A stretch of 64,000 nucleotides of DNA, from positions 930,001 through 994,000 of the forward strand of contig CAWFQA010000002.1 in assembly GCA_963817855.1 (NCBI GenBank), in the 5' to 3' direction. The position numbers and the translations under genes were made by a program. The stretch is from JAKAAZ01 sp963817855. GTDB taxonomy: Bacteria > Acidobacteriota > Terriglobia > Terriglobales > Acidobacteriaceae. Below are positions 29,101 to 38,120 of this stretch, piece by piece. The notes beneath the pieces were generated by a model. The model searched no databases, was not told the DNA's origin, and saw only the letters and a program-made list of their open reading frames with translations. How positions within the stretch are numbered: position 1 is the stretch's first letter; each line of letters begins with the position of its first letter.

Positions 29101-30696
29101 TTACAAGCTGCCCGTCAGGGTCCAGGCATACAACACACCATCGACACCCGTGATGACATATTGGGTTCCGTCAAGTTGATAGGTCATAGGAGCGGCGTAA
29201 TCGACTAACCCTCCCGGCCGCGTATGCCATAGCACGTGCCCGTTTGCAGGGTCCAGTGCCAAAAGATTTCCGGAATCGTCGGCGGTGAAAAGCAAATGCC
29301 CTGCTGTGGTCAAGATGCTTGCGCTACCAAGACCCTTGCCGCTCTCTCGCTGCCAGCGAATTTTTCCAGTCTGATAATCCAGGGCCAATAGCACGGAGTT
29401 GGCAACCAGGGGAATGGTACCCCCGCCTTGGTGATCTGTTGGACGAGCGCCGGGGCTGAGGTACCACATGCTGTCGCCGCGCCACGCATTGAAGTAGAAC
29501 AGATCTGTCTGCGGATCGAAGCTGGGCGACATCCAACTGGTTCCACCGTCCTCGGCAAGTGTGACTAGCGTGCCATCCAACTGCGGCTCCTTGGCCGGAT
29601 TTGGAATTGGACTCCCGTTGGCATCCACTCCGGTGGCCCAGTTCGCCGCGCTGAACGGGACGGTCAGCAGATTCTTTCCGGTCACGCGATCAAGCACAAA
29701 GAAGTAGCCATTTCTACTTGCCTGCGCCAGCAACTTGCGTGGTTTCCCATTGAACGTTGCGTCAAACAGAACTGGGGTTTCCACTGCGTCCCAATCATGC
29801 GTGTCATGCGGAGACGCCTGAAAGTACCAGACAATCTTTCCGGTGGCGGCATTGAGCGCCAGGATGGAACAGGTGTACAGGTTCGCCCCGGCTCGACCCG
29901 CGCCTGCCAACACTGGATGTGGATTGCCAGTTCCCCAGTAGATCAGGTTTTGCTCCGGATCATACGTACCGGTAAACCAGGCGGGCCCGCCACCCTGGTG
30001 CATGGCTTCTTCGTTCGGCCAGGTTTGGGCTGCCGGCGTTCCCGGCTTCGGCAGAGTCAAGGTCTTCCACACAATTTTTCCAGTTTTCCAATCGAGCGCT
30101 TCGATAAAGTGCGGCACGTTCGCCGAATCCCCGGAAGTGCCCAGGACCACTAGACCGTTGACGATCACCGGAGCGACGCTGAGGTAGTACCCGAACTTGA
30201 CGTCCGCGATCGTATCCTCCCAAATCTTTTTTCCATTGCGTGCGTCGAGGCAAAAGAAATGGGCATCCGTCGTCCCGAAATACACTCTGCCCTTGTAAAG
30301 GGCTACGCCGCGCTGTCCAAGATGGTCGCCTTCTGCTGAGCGTCGAAAATGCCAAATTTGTTGCCCAGTTTTCGCATCGACAGCCCATACCCGGTTAGGC
30401 ACGGCGAAATAAAGAATTCCGTCGACTTCCAGCGGTGTCGATTTGAGCGCAGCTGCGTGGGTTTGAAAAGCCCAGGCCAGTCTCAGCGATTTGACGTTGG
30501 TCCGGTTGATCTGCGTCAATTGGCTGAACCGCCTGCCGGAATAATCGCCATTGAACGTAGACCACGAGCCCTTCACAGATGGAATCGAATCCGTGAGGGT
30601 GGAGTTCTGCGCCAGCAGAGAACCCGCAGTTGCCAATAGCAGAAGGGTCGCGAATTTTGCGCTATTTGAGCGTTTCAAGATATGCAAAAACGTCAT
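29101..30696 (-). CDS. PQQ-binding beta-propeller dehydrogenase
   Basis: 531 residues from the ATG at 30696, which opens a signal peptide (FATLLLLATAGSLLAQ). PQQ repeats: GSWSTFNGDYSGRRFS, LRLAWAFQTH, KTGQQIWHFRRS, WGTGNPHPVLAGAG, YFQASPHDTHDWDAVE, QTGKIRWQRESG, NGHVLWHTRPGG, MTYQLDGTQYV. No haem motif, so electrons probably go to the upstream dihaem cytochrome, whose 3' end it overlaps by about 35 bp. Periplasmic. Shares its domain plan with the larger neighbour at 26460-28835. Confidence 0.87.
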   Translation of the reverse strand: MTFLHILKRSNSAKFATLLLLATAGSLLAQNSTLTDSIPSVKGSWSTFNGDYSGRRFSQLTQINRTNVKSLRLAWAFQTHAAALKSTPLEVDGILYFAVPNRVWAVDAKTGQQIWHFRRSAEGDHLGQRGVALYKGRVYFGTTDAHFFCLDARNGKKIWEDTIADVKFGYYLSVAPVIVNGLVVLGTSGDSANVPHFIEALDWKTGKIVWKTLTLPKPGTPAAQTWPNEEAMHQGGGPAWFTGTYDPEQNLIYWGTGNPHPVLAGAGRAGANLYTCSILALNAATGKIVWYFQASPHDTHDWDAVETPVLFDATFNGKPRKLLAQASRNGYFFVLDRVTGKNLLTVPFSAANWATGVDANGSPIPNPAKEPQLDGTLVTLAEDGGTSWMSPSFDPQTDLFYFNAWRGDSMWYLSPGARPTDHQGGGTIPLVANSVLLALDYQTGKIRWQRESGKGLGSASILTTAGHLLFTADDSGNLLALDPANGHVLWHTRPGGLVDYAAPMTYQLDGTQYVITGVDGVLYAWTLTGSL

Positions 30697-31462
30697 GAAT
30701 GTCCTTGTCCGTGTATTTGCTGAGTAACTCCAGATGTCCTGCAAGCGGATCGTGCACCTGGATCCTCGCCTGCTGCAGCGGCCAGGAACGGTACCATCCG
30801 GCCTGATCCAGAATGGCTACATAGAAAGCATCGAGATGAAGCAGTTTGCCTTGAAACTGCTTGCCGGTCTTCAAAGAGACCGTGGCAGTCACAGAATCGT
30901 GTGACGGATACAGAAACTGCGCCTCCAGATCGGCGGGCGAATATTTTTTCGCAATCCCCGCGAGATCTCCGGTGGGCGAGTGACACGTCGCGCACTTTCC
31001 CGCTCCATAGAAATATCGCTTGCCTACTTCAGCATTCCCGGTAAGCAACTGTTGCAGCGAATATCCACCGGCCAAGCCCTCCGACGAGACCACGCTGTCG
31101 ACGGCAACACGCGCGTGCAGGAAGGCGACAATGTCGGAGATTTCCGCGGAGTCCATCGACGGAAATGCGGGCATTCCTTTATCGGGACGCCCATCCTGAA
31201 TGACCGGCGCAATCAGATTGCCGTTCTCATCATGGCGCACAAGCGAAGACTGGACCAGGTTGGGACCCATGCCTCCCAAAGCGTCGGTGCCATGACAGAT
31301 CGCGCATGATTGCCGAAAGTCAGCCTGGCCGCGACGCACATTTTCCTGTTTCATTACGTCGGACTGTGCTGACACCCGAACCGCAAATGCAAAAATGCAG
31401 ACGAGATAGATCCAGCGCCTGTAGCGGGTCGGAATTACTCGCAGGGATTTGAACTGATTCAT
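30662..31462 (-). CDS. Dihaem cytochrome c
   Basis: 266 residues with a signal peptide (WIYLVCIFAFAVRVSAQ). Two haem motifs: CAICHGTDALGGMGPNL at about 55 and CATCHSPTGDLAG at about 158. An in-between segment (DKGMPAFPSMDSAEISDIVAFL) supplies the Met ligand of the first domain. Likely an electron acceptor for the adjacent PQQ dehydrogenase; the gene overlap supports co-translation. Confidence 0.88.
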   Translation of the reverse strand: MNQFKSLRVIPTRYRRWIYLVCIFAFAVRVSAQSDVMKQENVRRGQADFRQSCAICHGTDALGGMGPNLVQSSLVRHDENGNLIAPVIQDGRPDKGMPAFPSMDSAEISDIVAFLHARVAVDSVVSSEGLAGGYSLQQLLTGNAEVGKRYFYGAGKCATCHSPTGDLAGIAKKYSPADLEAQFLYPSHDSVTATVSLKTGKQFQGKLLHLDAFYVAILDQAGWYRSWPLQQARIQVHDPLAGHLELLSKYTDKDIHDVFAYLETLK

Positions 31463-31540
31463 AATATCTCCCTATTCCACAAGCTTGCGTGGCAGATTGA
31501 CAAGCATTACTCACAGCCGATCGGCTCATCATCATCTTTT

Positions 31541-33985
31541 TCAGTATCCGACGCTGTGACAGAGGCCGCAGGAGATGGAGGCCTTGCGGAGTTGATGACA
31601 GTTGACGCACGAGGCCATGGAAATATCTTTTTCCTGCCTCATGGCGTTCTGGTTGTTTACCTGGCCATGGCACACGGCGCAATCCACCTTTGCGTCGACA
31701 TGCTTCTGATGACTGAAAAAAACAAAGGGCGGCAACTGATAGACGCGAACCCAGGAAACCTGCTGGCCTGCCTTTTCCAGTCGAGCCAGTTTCTGAATTT
31801 CGGGGCTCGTCGTCATCACCGTCTGGTGGCACGTCATACATGTGGCAACGTTTGGAATATGCATCTGCTTGCCATCTGCGGATATTTGGTGGCAGTCGTC
31901 GCACTTCATTCCGGCCGTCGTCACGTGCAGCTTATGGCTGAATGCAATCGGCTGCATCGGCGCGGGTAGTGGCGGCTGAATGTCTCGCGGTTCGCTTCCG
32001 GCACCTCCGTTGCTGGTTTGCAAGGCCTTCAACTCTATTTGTAATTTCGCTTCGGCAGGACTGGATAGGTCTTTTGGAAATAATGCATACGCAGCCAGGG
32101 CGGTCGGACCCGAAACTCCACCGCCAAAACTACCATCAGGTCCGACGGCAATCACCACAAATTGCTTTTTAGTTTGCGTGCCAAGATACGTCAATGGCGT
32201 GGCGTGGCCATTCGATTCCAGCTTCGTGACCCACAGTTCCGTTCCAGTCTTCGCATCGAACGCACGCAGTCGATGGTCGGAAGTGGCGCCAATAAAAACG
32301 AGCCCTCCATCGGTTACGATGGAACCGCCTAGATTGTAAATGCCTGTTTTGGGAACTCCTTTCGCTGCAAGTGCGTCCACCACTCCCAAGGTCGATTGCC
32401 ACGCAATGGTTCCCGTATTCAGATCGACCGCATTCAATGTCCCCCAGGGTGGTTTTTGGCATGGATAACGGTGACTGTCCCAGAAGCGAGAATAGGTGCC
32501 CCACGGACTTCCCCACGCATAGGCTTCCGGCGAACCGGCCGGTTGCGGTTTCATCATGCCGACGCTTCCAATATTGCTAATATTTACAAACAAGTAGCCG
32601 GAGGCAGGATCGAACGAAGCACCGGACCAATTGCTTCCGCCTAGCGTTCCAGGAATTTCCACCTTCAAATTCAATCCCCAGGGATTGAAGATGCGTCCCG
32701 GAAGTGCCGTGCCAAATTTTTGCAGACACTCTTCCCGGGATTCTGGGGTGACCGTGGTGATGTCCGCTTGTGTGACCGATGTGGTGGCCAGGGGCGGCGG
32801 TTTCACCGGATAGGGCTCGGTAGGCCAGCTCTCTTCTCCAGGCAATTCGCTTTGTGGGATCGGCCGTTCTTCAATGGGAAACAGCGGTTTACCCGTCAGA
32901 CGGTCGAAGACGAAGACAAATCCCGTCTTGGTCACCTCTGCAACGGCAGGTATATCACGACCATTCCGGTGTACAGCCAATAGGACGGGTTGCGCGGACG
33001 GGTCGTAGTCCCATAGATCGTGATGCACGGTTTGGTAATACCAGACAAGTTTGCCGGTTGCCGCGTTGAGTGCGACGATCGAATCTCCGAACAGGTCCTT
33101 GCCCTTACGGTCAGCACCATAAAAGTCGTAAGTGGGCGATCCGAGCGGCACGAAGACCAATCCGTTCTTCTGGTCGACGCTCAGAAGGCCCCAGGCATTG
33201 GTGCCGGAGCGACCTTTCCAGTCGTCGCCCCGCCACGTATCGTGACCGGTCTGGCCTGGCTTGGAAACAGTATCGAACCTCCAGACAAGCTTTCCTGTGT
33301 GGACGTCGAACGCTCGAAGAGCACCGCTTGGCCCGATCGAAGGATATTCCTGCACCTCCGATCCAACGATCACGACATTCTTATAGATGACCGGCGGAGA
33401 AGTGTCGTCATACCTCAGTTGTGGCCATTGTGTTGCAACTCCTGCGCGAAGATCGATCGATCCTCCATGGCCAAAGTCCAGGCAAGGTTTTCCAGTCGCG
33501 GAGTCGAGCGCATACAAACGCGCATTCGAGCTGACATAGAGAATCCGGCTGCCTACACTCTTTTTTTGGCCGCTACGCGCGTCGACTAAGCTCCCTGGCC
33601 AGTACGCGACTCCACGATTGGGAACCGGATTCGGCAGTTGCGACGCTCCGGTGAAAGGATTGAAAATCCACCGCTGCTTCCCTGTTTCCGCGTCGACAGC
33701 GATGGCTTGCCCTGTGGGCGCCGCAAAATACAGAACATCGTTCACCATCAGCGGAGTACTTTCAAAAGCTACGGCGCTACCGCCGGGAAACCCCGGCACC
33801 GTATATGTCCATGCTCGCTGAAGTTGACCCACATTGTTTCGATTGATCTGTTTCAGCGGTGAAAATCGTTCCCCGCCGGCATCGTGTCCATAGGAGTGCC
33901 ATTCTTGGCCAGAAGAGTTCGCAGCAATCTGGGCGCGTGCTACGCCACTAAACGTAACGAGGCACATCACGAACGAAGCCGACAT
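31541..33985 (-). CDS. Glucose-dehydrogenase-like PQQ protein fused to a pentahaem c7/c3-type cytochrome
   Basis: About 814 residues from the ATG at 33985 (signal peptide SFVMCLVTFSGVARAQ); an ATG at 34096 would add 37 residues. Residues about 20-600 form a PQQ propeller of membrane-glucose-dehydrogenase type: LQRAWTYTVPGF, RWIFNPFTG, DSIVALNAATGKLVWYY, TVHHDLWDYDPSAQP, IPGTLGGSNWSG. The C-terminal ~150 residues carry FSHKLHV and FSHQKHV (axial His) and five haem motifs: CDDCH, CMTCH, CAVCH, CVNCH and CGLCH. The propeller reduces PQQ; the multihaem tail could wire electrons away directly. Confidence 0.88.
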   Translation of the reverse strand: MSASFVMCLVTFSGVARAQIAANSSGQEWHSYGHDAGGERFSPLKQINRNNVGQLQRAWTYTVPGFPGGSAVAFESTPLMVNDVLYFAAPTGQAIAVDAETGKQRWIFNPFTGASQLPNPVPNRGVAYWPGSLVDARSGQKKSVGSRILYVSSNARLYALDSATGKPCLDFGHGGSIDLRAGVATQWPQLRYDDTSPPVIYKNVVIVGSEVQEYPSIGPSGALRAFDVHTGKLVWRFDTVSKPGQTGHDTWRGDDWKGRSGTNAWGLLSVDQKNGLVFVPLGSPTYDFYGADRKGKDLFGDSIVALNAATGKLVWYYQTVHHDLWDYDPSAQPVLLAVHRNGRDIPAVAEVTKTGFVFVFDRLTGKPLFPIEERPIPQSELPGEESWPTEPYPVKPPPLATTSVTQADITTVTPESREECLQKFGTALPGRIFNPWGLNLKVEIPGTLGGSNWSGASFDPASGYLFVNISNIGSVGMMKPQPAGSPEAYAWGSPWGTYSRFWDSHRYPCQKPPWGTLNAVDLNTGTIAWQSTLGVVDALAAKGVPKTGIYNLGGSIVTDGGLVFIGATSDHRLRAFDAKTGTELWVTKLESNGHATPLTYLGTQTKKQFVVIAVGPDGSFGGGVSGPTALAAYALFPKDLSSPAEAKLQIELKALQTSNGGAGSEPRDIQPPLPAPMQPIAFSHKLHVTTAGMKCDDCHQISADGKQMHIPNVATCMTCHQTVMTTSPEIQKLARLEKAGQQVSWVRVYQLPPFVFFSHQKHVDAKVDCAVCHGQVNNQNAMRQEKDISMASCVNCHQLRKASISCGLCHSVGY

Positions 33986-34101
33986 TATTCGCCTGAGAAG
34001 CAAGTTCAATCCGTTCTCAAAATCGCGAGCCGGGAGGCTAGAACTGTTCGCGGAAGGCACAGAAGTATTTCCGGAACCGGAAAGCAAGAGACGCATGAAC
34101 C

Positions 34102-35130
34102 CTATTCCCTCCAATCCAGAATGACCTTGCCGCAATCCCCGGTCTTCATCACTGCGAATCCTTTTTCGTATTCCTGCCACGGAAAACGATGCGTGATCAC
34201 CGGACGAATGTCCAGACCTGACTCTAACATCACCGTCATCTTGTACCAGGTCTCATACATCTCGCGACCGTAGATGCCTTTGATCGTCAACATGTTGAAA
34301 ATCACGCGATGCCAGTCGATCGCGATCTCCTGGCTGGGGATACCGAGCATGGCGATCTTGCCTCCGTGGCTCATATTGGCCAGCATGTCGCGAAAGGCTG
34401 TCGGATTTCCTGACATTTCAAGGCCAACGTCAAAACCCTCCGCCATGCCCAATTCTTTCTGAACCTCTGCAAGAGTCTTCCTGGTAGGATCGACGGCCAA
34501 CGTGACGCCCATGGCTTTTGCCAGCTCCAGGCGAAACGGGTTCAGGTCGGTGATGACGATATGCCTTGCTCCGGCATGGCGCGCGACCGCTGCAGCCATC
34601 AGCCCAATCGGTCCAGCTCCCGTGATCAGCACATCTTCGCCGAGAACCGGAAATGACAAGGCGGTGTGGACCGCGTTGCCAAAAGGATCGAAGATCGCAG
34701 CCACCTCTAGCGACACGTTCGCATGATGACGCCAAATATTGCTCATCGGGAGCGAGATGTACTCTGCGAAAGCACCTGGTCGATTCACGCCCACCCCGCG
34801 GATTTGCGCGCATAAGTGACGCCGGCCCGCGAGGCAGTTTCTACAGCGTCCGCACACGACGTGGCCTTCCCCGCTGACGATCATCCCCAAACGAAAGTCG
34901 GTAACGTTCGATCCGACATCCACAATCTCCCCGACAAACTCGTGCCCAATCACCGTTGGAACTTGAACGGTGGAACTCGCCCAGCTGTCCCATTCGTAAA
35001 TGTGCAGATCGGTTCCGCAAATACCGGCCATCTGAACCTTGATCAACACATCGTTGATCCCGATCGACGGCTTGGGCACGTCGTCGACCCACAGACCACG
35101 CTCGTCGCGGTTCTTCACTAACGCCTTCAT
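34102..35130 (-). CDS. tdh: L-threonine 3-dehydrogenase-like zinc-dependent dehydrogenase
   Basis: 342 residues, the length of E. coli Tdh. Start at the ATG at 35130 with GGAG 8 bp upstream; the frame is open to 35223 without signals. Motifs: MAGICGTDLHIYEWD, GHEFVGEIV, CGRCRNCLAGRRHLC (structural zinc), GVNRPGAFAEY, FDPFGNAVHTAL, TGAGPIGLMAAA, MLGIPSQ, GIYGREMYETWYKM. All favour Tdh, which oxidises threonine with NAD. In this sugar cluster a polyol substrate is possible. Confidence 0.83.
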   Translation of the reverse strand: MKALVKNRDERGLWVDDVPKPSIGINDVLIKVQMAGICGTDLHIYEWDSWASSTVQVPTVIGHEFVGEIVDVGSNVTDFRLGMIVSGEGHVVCGRCRNCLAGRRHLCAQIRGVGVNRPGAFAEYISLPMSNIWRHHANVSLEVAAIFDPFGNAVHTALSFPVLGEDVLITGAGPIGLMAAAVARHAGARHIVITDLNPFRLELAKAMGVTLAVDPTRKTLAEVQKELGMAEGFDVGLEMSGNPTAFRDMLANMSHGGKIAMLGIPSQEIAIDWHRVIFNMLTIKGIYGREMYETWYKMTVMLESGLDIRPVITHRFPWQEYEKGFAVMKTGDCGKVILDWRE

Positions 35131-35459
35131 CGTGTTTTCTCCAGAGTGATGGATCACGCAGACCTTCTGTTCTGCCCCGCCCTCAAGTCCATTCCGGGCA
35201 GATGTCGCACGATTTCTTGTCAACTCTTCTTATCGTGCAGGCTAACACTGAATGAGGGAAACAAGGCTCGCAGAGTTGGTAGGGGCGCTCACAGCCGCAA
35301 AACACGCGATTTTGAGCAGTAGTTCAATTATTGTCGGACTCAACCCTTAAGGACGGAGGAGAGCCCTGTCACCAGAAAATTATCAGAAGTACAATTTCAC
35401 CGCCAATTGACCGATGCGCGCGTTCGCTGAACTTGCTACGTACCCGAACGCGACAGGCT
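35131..35459. other. Intergenic region upstream of the tdh-like gene
   Basis: 329 bp separating the tdh-like gene from the larger secreted protein gene in the same direction. It may carry a promoter for the 21-35 kb block. I see no clear -35/-10 pair and no gene. Confidence 0.5.
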
Positions 35460-37700
35460 CTAGTTGCTTGCGAGCCTGCCGCGAAGCACGACAATGGATG
35501 CTTTGGGGATGTCATAAAGGGTATCCGAGCCAGCAGCCGTTACGGTGGACATCGCAGCCGGGCCGTCGGGATCCGCGTGGCCGCTGAAGGGCAAACGGTG
35601 GTGCTCGCCCGAACCTCCGGCCACACCACTTGGCTGCGCCGCAGCGGGGGGAACGACATCGGGGTGCCATTGGTATTGAGCCGCGCCGAAGACCACCCGG
35701 TCCACCTTGCCAGTGAAAAATTGAGTCTGCCCGGTGACCGGATTGTCGAACCCCACCCTCACAAAATGGTGGTTATATTCATCGTTATTGACCAACATGA
35801 TCGACCACAGACCGTCGGGCCGGTGGACAGCGTAAGCCATGACCAGATTCCGCCCCTCTTGGTCCTTCACATCACTGGCAACTTTGTAGAGCTGGTGCGT
35901 GGCATCGACGGGCTGTACCCACTGTTGGCTAATCACCTGCGACGCAAAATACTGAGGCCCGTAGGTTGCGTGGCCATTCTGGTCGATCGACAACAAGCCA
36001 TATCCACTTCGGCCAGGCCTCGCGATGTCCTGAAAATAGTACGTGCCGCTGGCTCCCGCAGTCATCATGGCACCTACGTAGTCGGCCAGCCAGAGTCCGC
36101 TCTTGACCGTGCCCGGACTGCCCTCGCCGAGGTCGTTCCCTTCCGTCATGAAAAACGGGATATTCGGCGGCAGGCCGTTGTCTTTCCAGGCTTGGACGAC
36201 GTGGTCCACAAACTCCGGCTCCATGTCGAGAGAACTCCAGTCCCGGCACAGGCCCGTGTCCATGCAAGGATAATGCTCAAACGAAAAGAAGGCGAAATCC
36301 TGCAGGTCGTTGTGGGCTTTGAGATAGGCCACAAATCTTCCCAGGAACGATGCCCTCCCATTGGCATCTACCCACGAGCCCACGTCGCCCGGTGTTCCTT
36401 CAAAAGACGGGCCGCCCAGGCGCGCCTGAGGAACCAGCTTGTGAATCGCTCGGGCGAACTGTATGTACAGTGCGGCGTAATCCTCGGGAAGCATGCGTTG
36501 GCCGTCCGCTTCTTCGCCCATCTCGATCATTGCGATTGGATATTTTCTCTCGTAGAGGTACGCGATTTCATTGGCGGCGTCCTGCGGAGTCGAGTAGAGG
36601 ATCGCGATCGGGACGATGGCGGGAAGGCCGCGCGTAACGCCGGAATGGAAGAAGAGATCAAAGCCGATCTGGTCTCCACCCGCATAGTTTATGTCGGAAG
36701 CGGAATGCCATGGATCCACAGAAGAAGCCCAGGTGACCGTCTGTTGCCGGCTTGGCAGGTGCTTGATGAGATCGGTGAACTGGCCATCGGCCGACAGGGT
36801 TCCGACGTAGACTTCGTTGATTGCGTATCCCATGCAGTTGCGCTTGTCCTGTGAGCCATGAGTGTCGCAGGTATCTGAGGATCCCCTCATCCAAATGCGC
36901 ACGTATCGCACGGGAATGTTCCCATTGATCAGCTTCAGCGTCGGAGTTCCGCCATGACCGTCCACAATGGTGCCCATGGGGAAAGTGTCCCAGGCGCCTT
37001 TGTTGATTCCGTCATAAAACGGTTCCTTATCGCCCGTCCAGAACTGCACGTAATAGCGCGTGGCGTAGGGGTTCGCCCATGCGATCTTGATGGCGTTGAC
37101 ATTCTCCGTGGCGCCCAGATCGATCATCACCCATTGCGGGTGCTGCGAATCATCTTCGCCCGTGAAGGCTTTGGTTAGGTAAGGATTGCTCTTCCAGTAG
37201 CTGTTCAGGTCGCCGTCGGTTAAGCGAGACCACTCGTGTCCGTCGCCGACCGTATTGCCCCGGTGGGGCAGCGGATACGACCAGCCGTGCTCGATCGGTT
37301 CGCTGGTCGGCTCCGCACTGCCAACGAAATAACCCTCCTTCTGGGCCGCATTGCTCCAAGTGCCGCGCGGATTCCAGTGCCAAGCCTGGATTTGCAGTTC
37401 TGTATTCTGACGATACGTTATCATTCCCCAGCCTGCGCCCAGGAGTTCTTTCAGAACGGGAGGGCTCAGCACCCAATTAGTGTGGTTGGCGACCTCTTCC
37501 TCAGTTTTTCCACCAAATTGCCGGTCAACCGCCCCGCCCAGCGCCCTGAGCGGACTGAACGAATTCACCGCATGGGAGGTGTCCACGACGATGTCCGGCC
37601 CGCTGCTCTGCGCGACATTTTGCGCGCCGACCATGTGCGCGATGAAAAATAAGAATGCTACGAGAGAGACGGCAAGAACTACCTTCTTATAAATCGACAA
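35460..37700 (-). CDS. Secreted protein with F5/8-type C domain and glycosidase-like (GH39-like) barrel
   Basis: 746 residues from a TTG at 37700, chosen because GGAGG lies 8 bp upstream and the product then opens a clean signal peptide (YKKVVLAVSLVAFLFF, cleavage near VGAQ); an ATG at 37715 overlaps that ribosome site. Residues about 150-310 form a discoidin/F5-8C module (SRLTDGDLNSYWKS, WVMIDLGATENVNAIKI, PVRYVRIWMRGSS). Residues about 330-600 look like a clan GH-A barrel: AMIEMGEEADG and FFMTEGND as acid/base and nucleophile candidates. Likely cleaves a plant or microbial glycan. Exact family unsure. Confidence 0.7.
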   Translation of the reverse strand: MSIYKKVVLAVSLVAFLFFIAHMVGAQNVAQSSGPDIVVDTSHAVNSFSPLRALGGAVDRQFGGKTEEEVANHTNWVLSPPVLKELLGAGWGMITYRQNTELQIQAWHWNPRGTWSNAAQKEGYFVGSAEPTSEPIEHGWSYPLPHRGNTVGDGHEWSRLTDGDLNSYWKSNPYLTKAFTGEDDSQHPQWVMIDLGATENVNAIKIAWANPYATRYYVQFWTGDKEPFYDGINKGAWDTFPMGTIVDGHGGTPTLKLINGNIPVRYVRIWMRGSSDTCDTHGSQDKRNCMGYAINEVYVGTLSADGQFTDLIKHLPSRQQTVTWASSVDPWHSASDINYAGGDQIGFDLFFHSGVTRGLPAIVPIAILYSTPQDAANEIAYLYERKYPIAMIEMGEEADGQRMLPEDYAALYIQFARAIHKLVPQARLGGPSFEGTPGDVGSWVDANGRASFLGRFVAYLKAHNDLQDFAFFSFEHYPCMDTGLCRDWSSLDMEPEFVDHVVQAWKDNGLPPNIPFFMTEGNDLGEGSPGTVKSGLWLADYVGAMMTAGASGTYYFQDIARPGRSGYGLLSIDQNGHATYGPQYFASQVISQQWVQPVDATHQLYKVASDVKDQEGRNLVMAYAVHRPDGLWSIMLVNNDEYNHHFVRVGFDNPVTGQTQFFTGKVDRVVFGAAQYQWHPDVVPPAAAQPSGVAGGSGEHHRLPFSGHADPDGPAAMSTVTAAGSDTLYDIPKASIVVLRGRLASN

Positions 37701-38120
37701 GTGCAATACCTCCATCAAATTGCCATGCCTCGCAAGAGAGACTTCCTCGTGGTCTCAGCATAGGGTAGACGGTAGAAGTTCCATCAGCGGGCTCCAGGCC
37801 GACTGTTCTGTGCTTTTGCGCTAGCCGGATTTCCATTTTGGTTTTCCGAACAACTGGCAGCATACGCTTCACCGCTTTCTCAGGGCAAAGCCTACGCCAT
37901 GCAGACGCCTCAATCTCCATTGAAATTGCGCGCGTTACCAACAATCAAGCCGTCCTGATACAAGCCTGGACCGGGAAGAGATCTTCCCCGCGATGTAAGC
38001 GGCGACGTGATCCCTTCGCGTCTTTTCGGCTTGAACCATCAACGCGATAGAATCTTCCCACCGAACAATGAACTGCATTCACCGCAGGCGGGAGACGATT
38101 GTGGAAATGGCGCGCAAAGA
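37701..38120. other. Divergent intergenic region between two sugar operons
   Basis: 420 bp between the minus-strand secreted-protein gene and the plus-strand MFS operon. No supported gene. It must hold promoters for both sides; none is clear by eye. Confidence 0.5.

Noticed and set aside
35331..36854. 507-codon plus-strand open frame
   Set aside because: Antisense to the F5/8-type C protein; no recognisable domain, explained by codon bias of the real gene.
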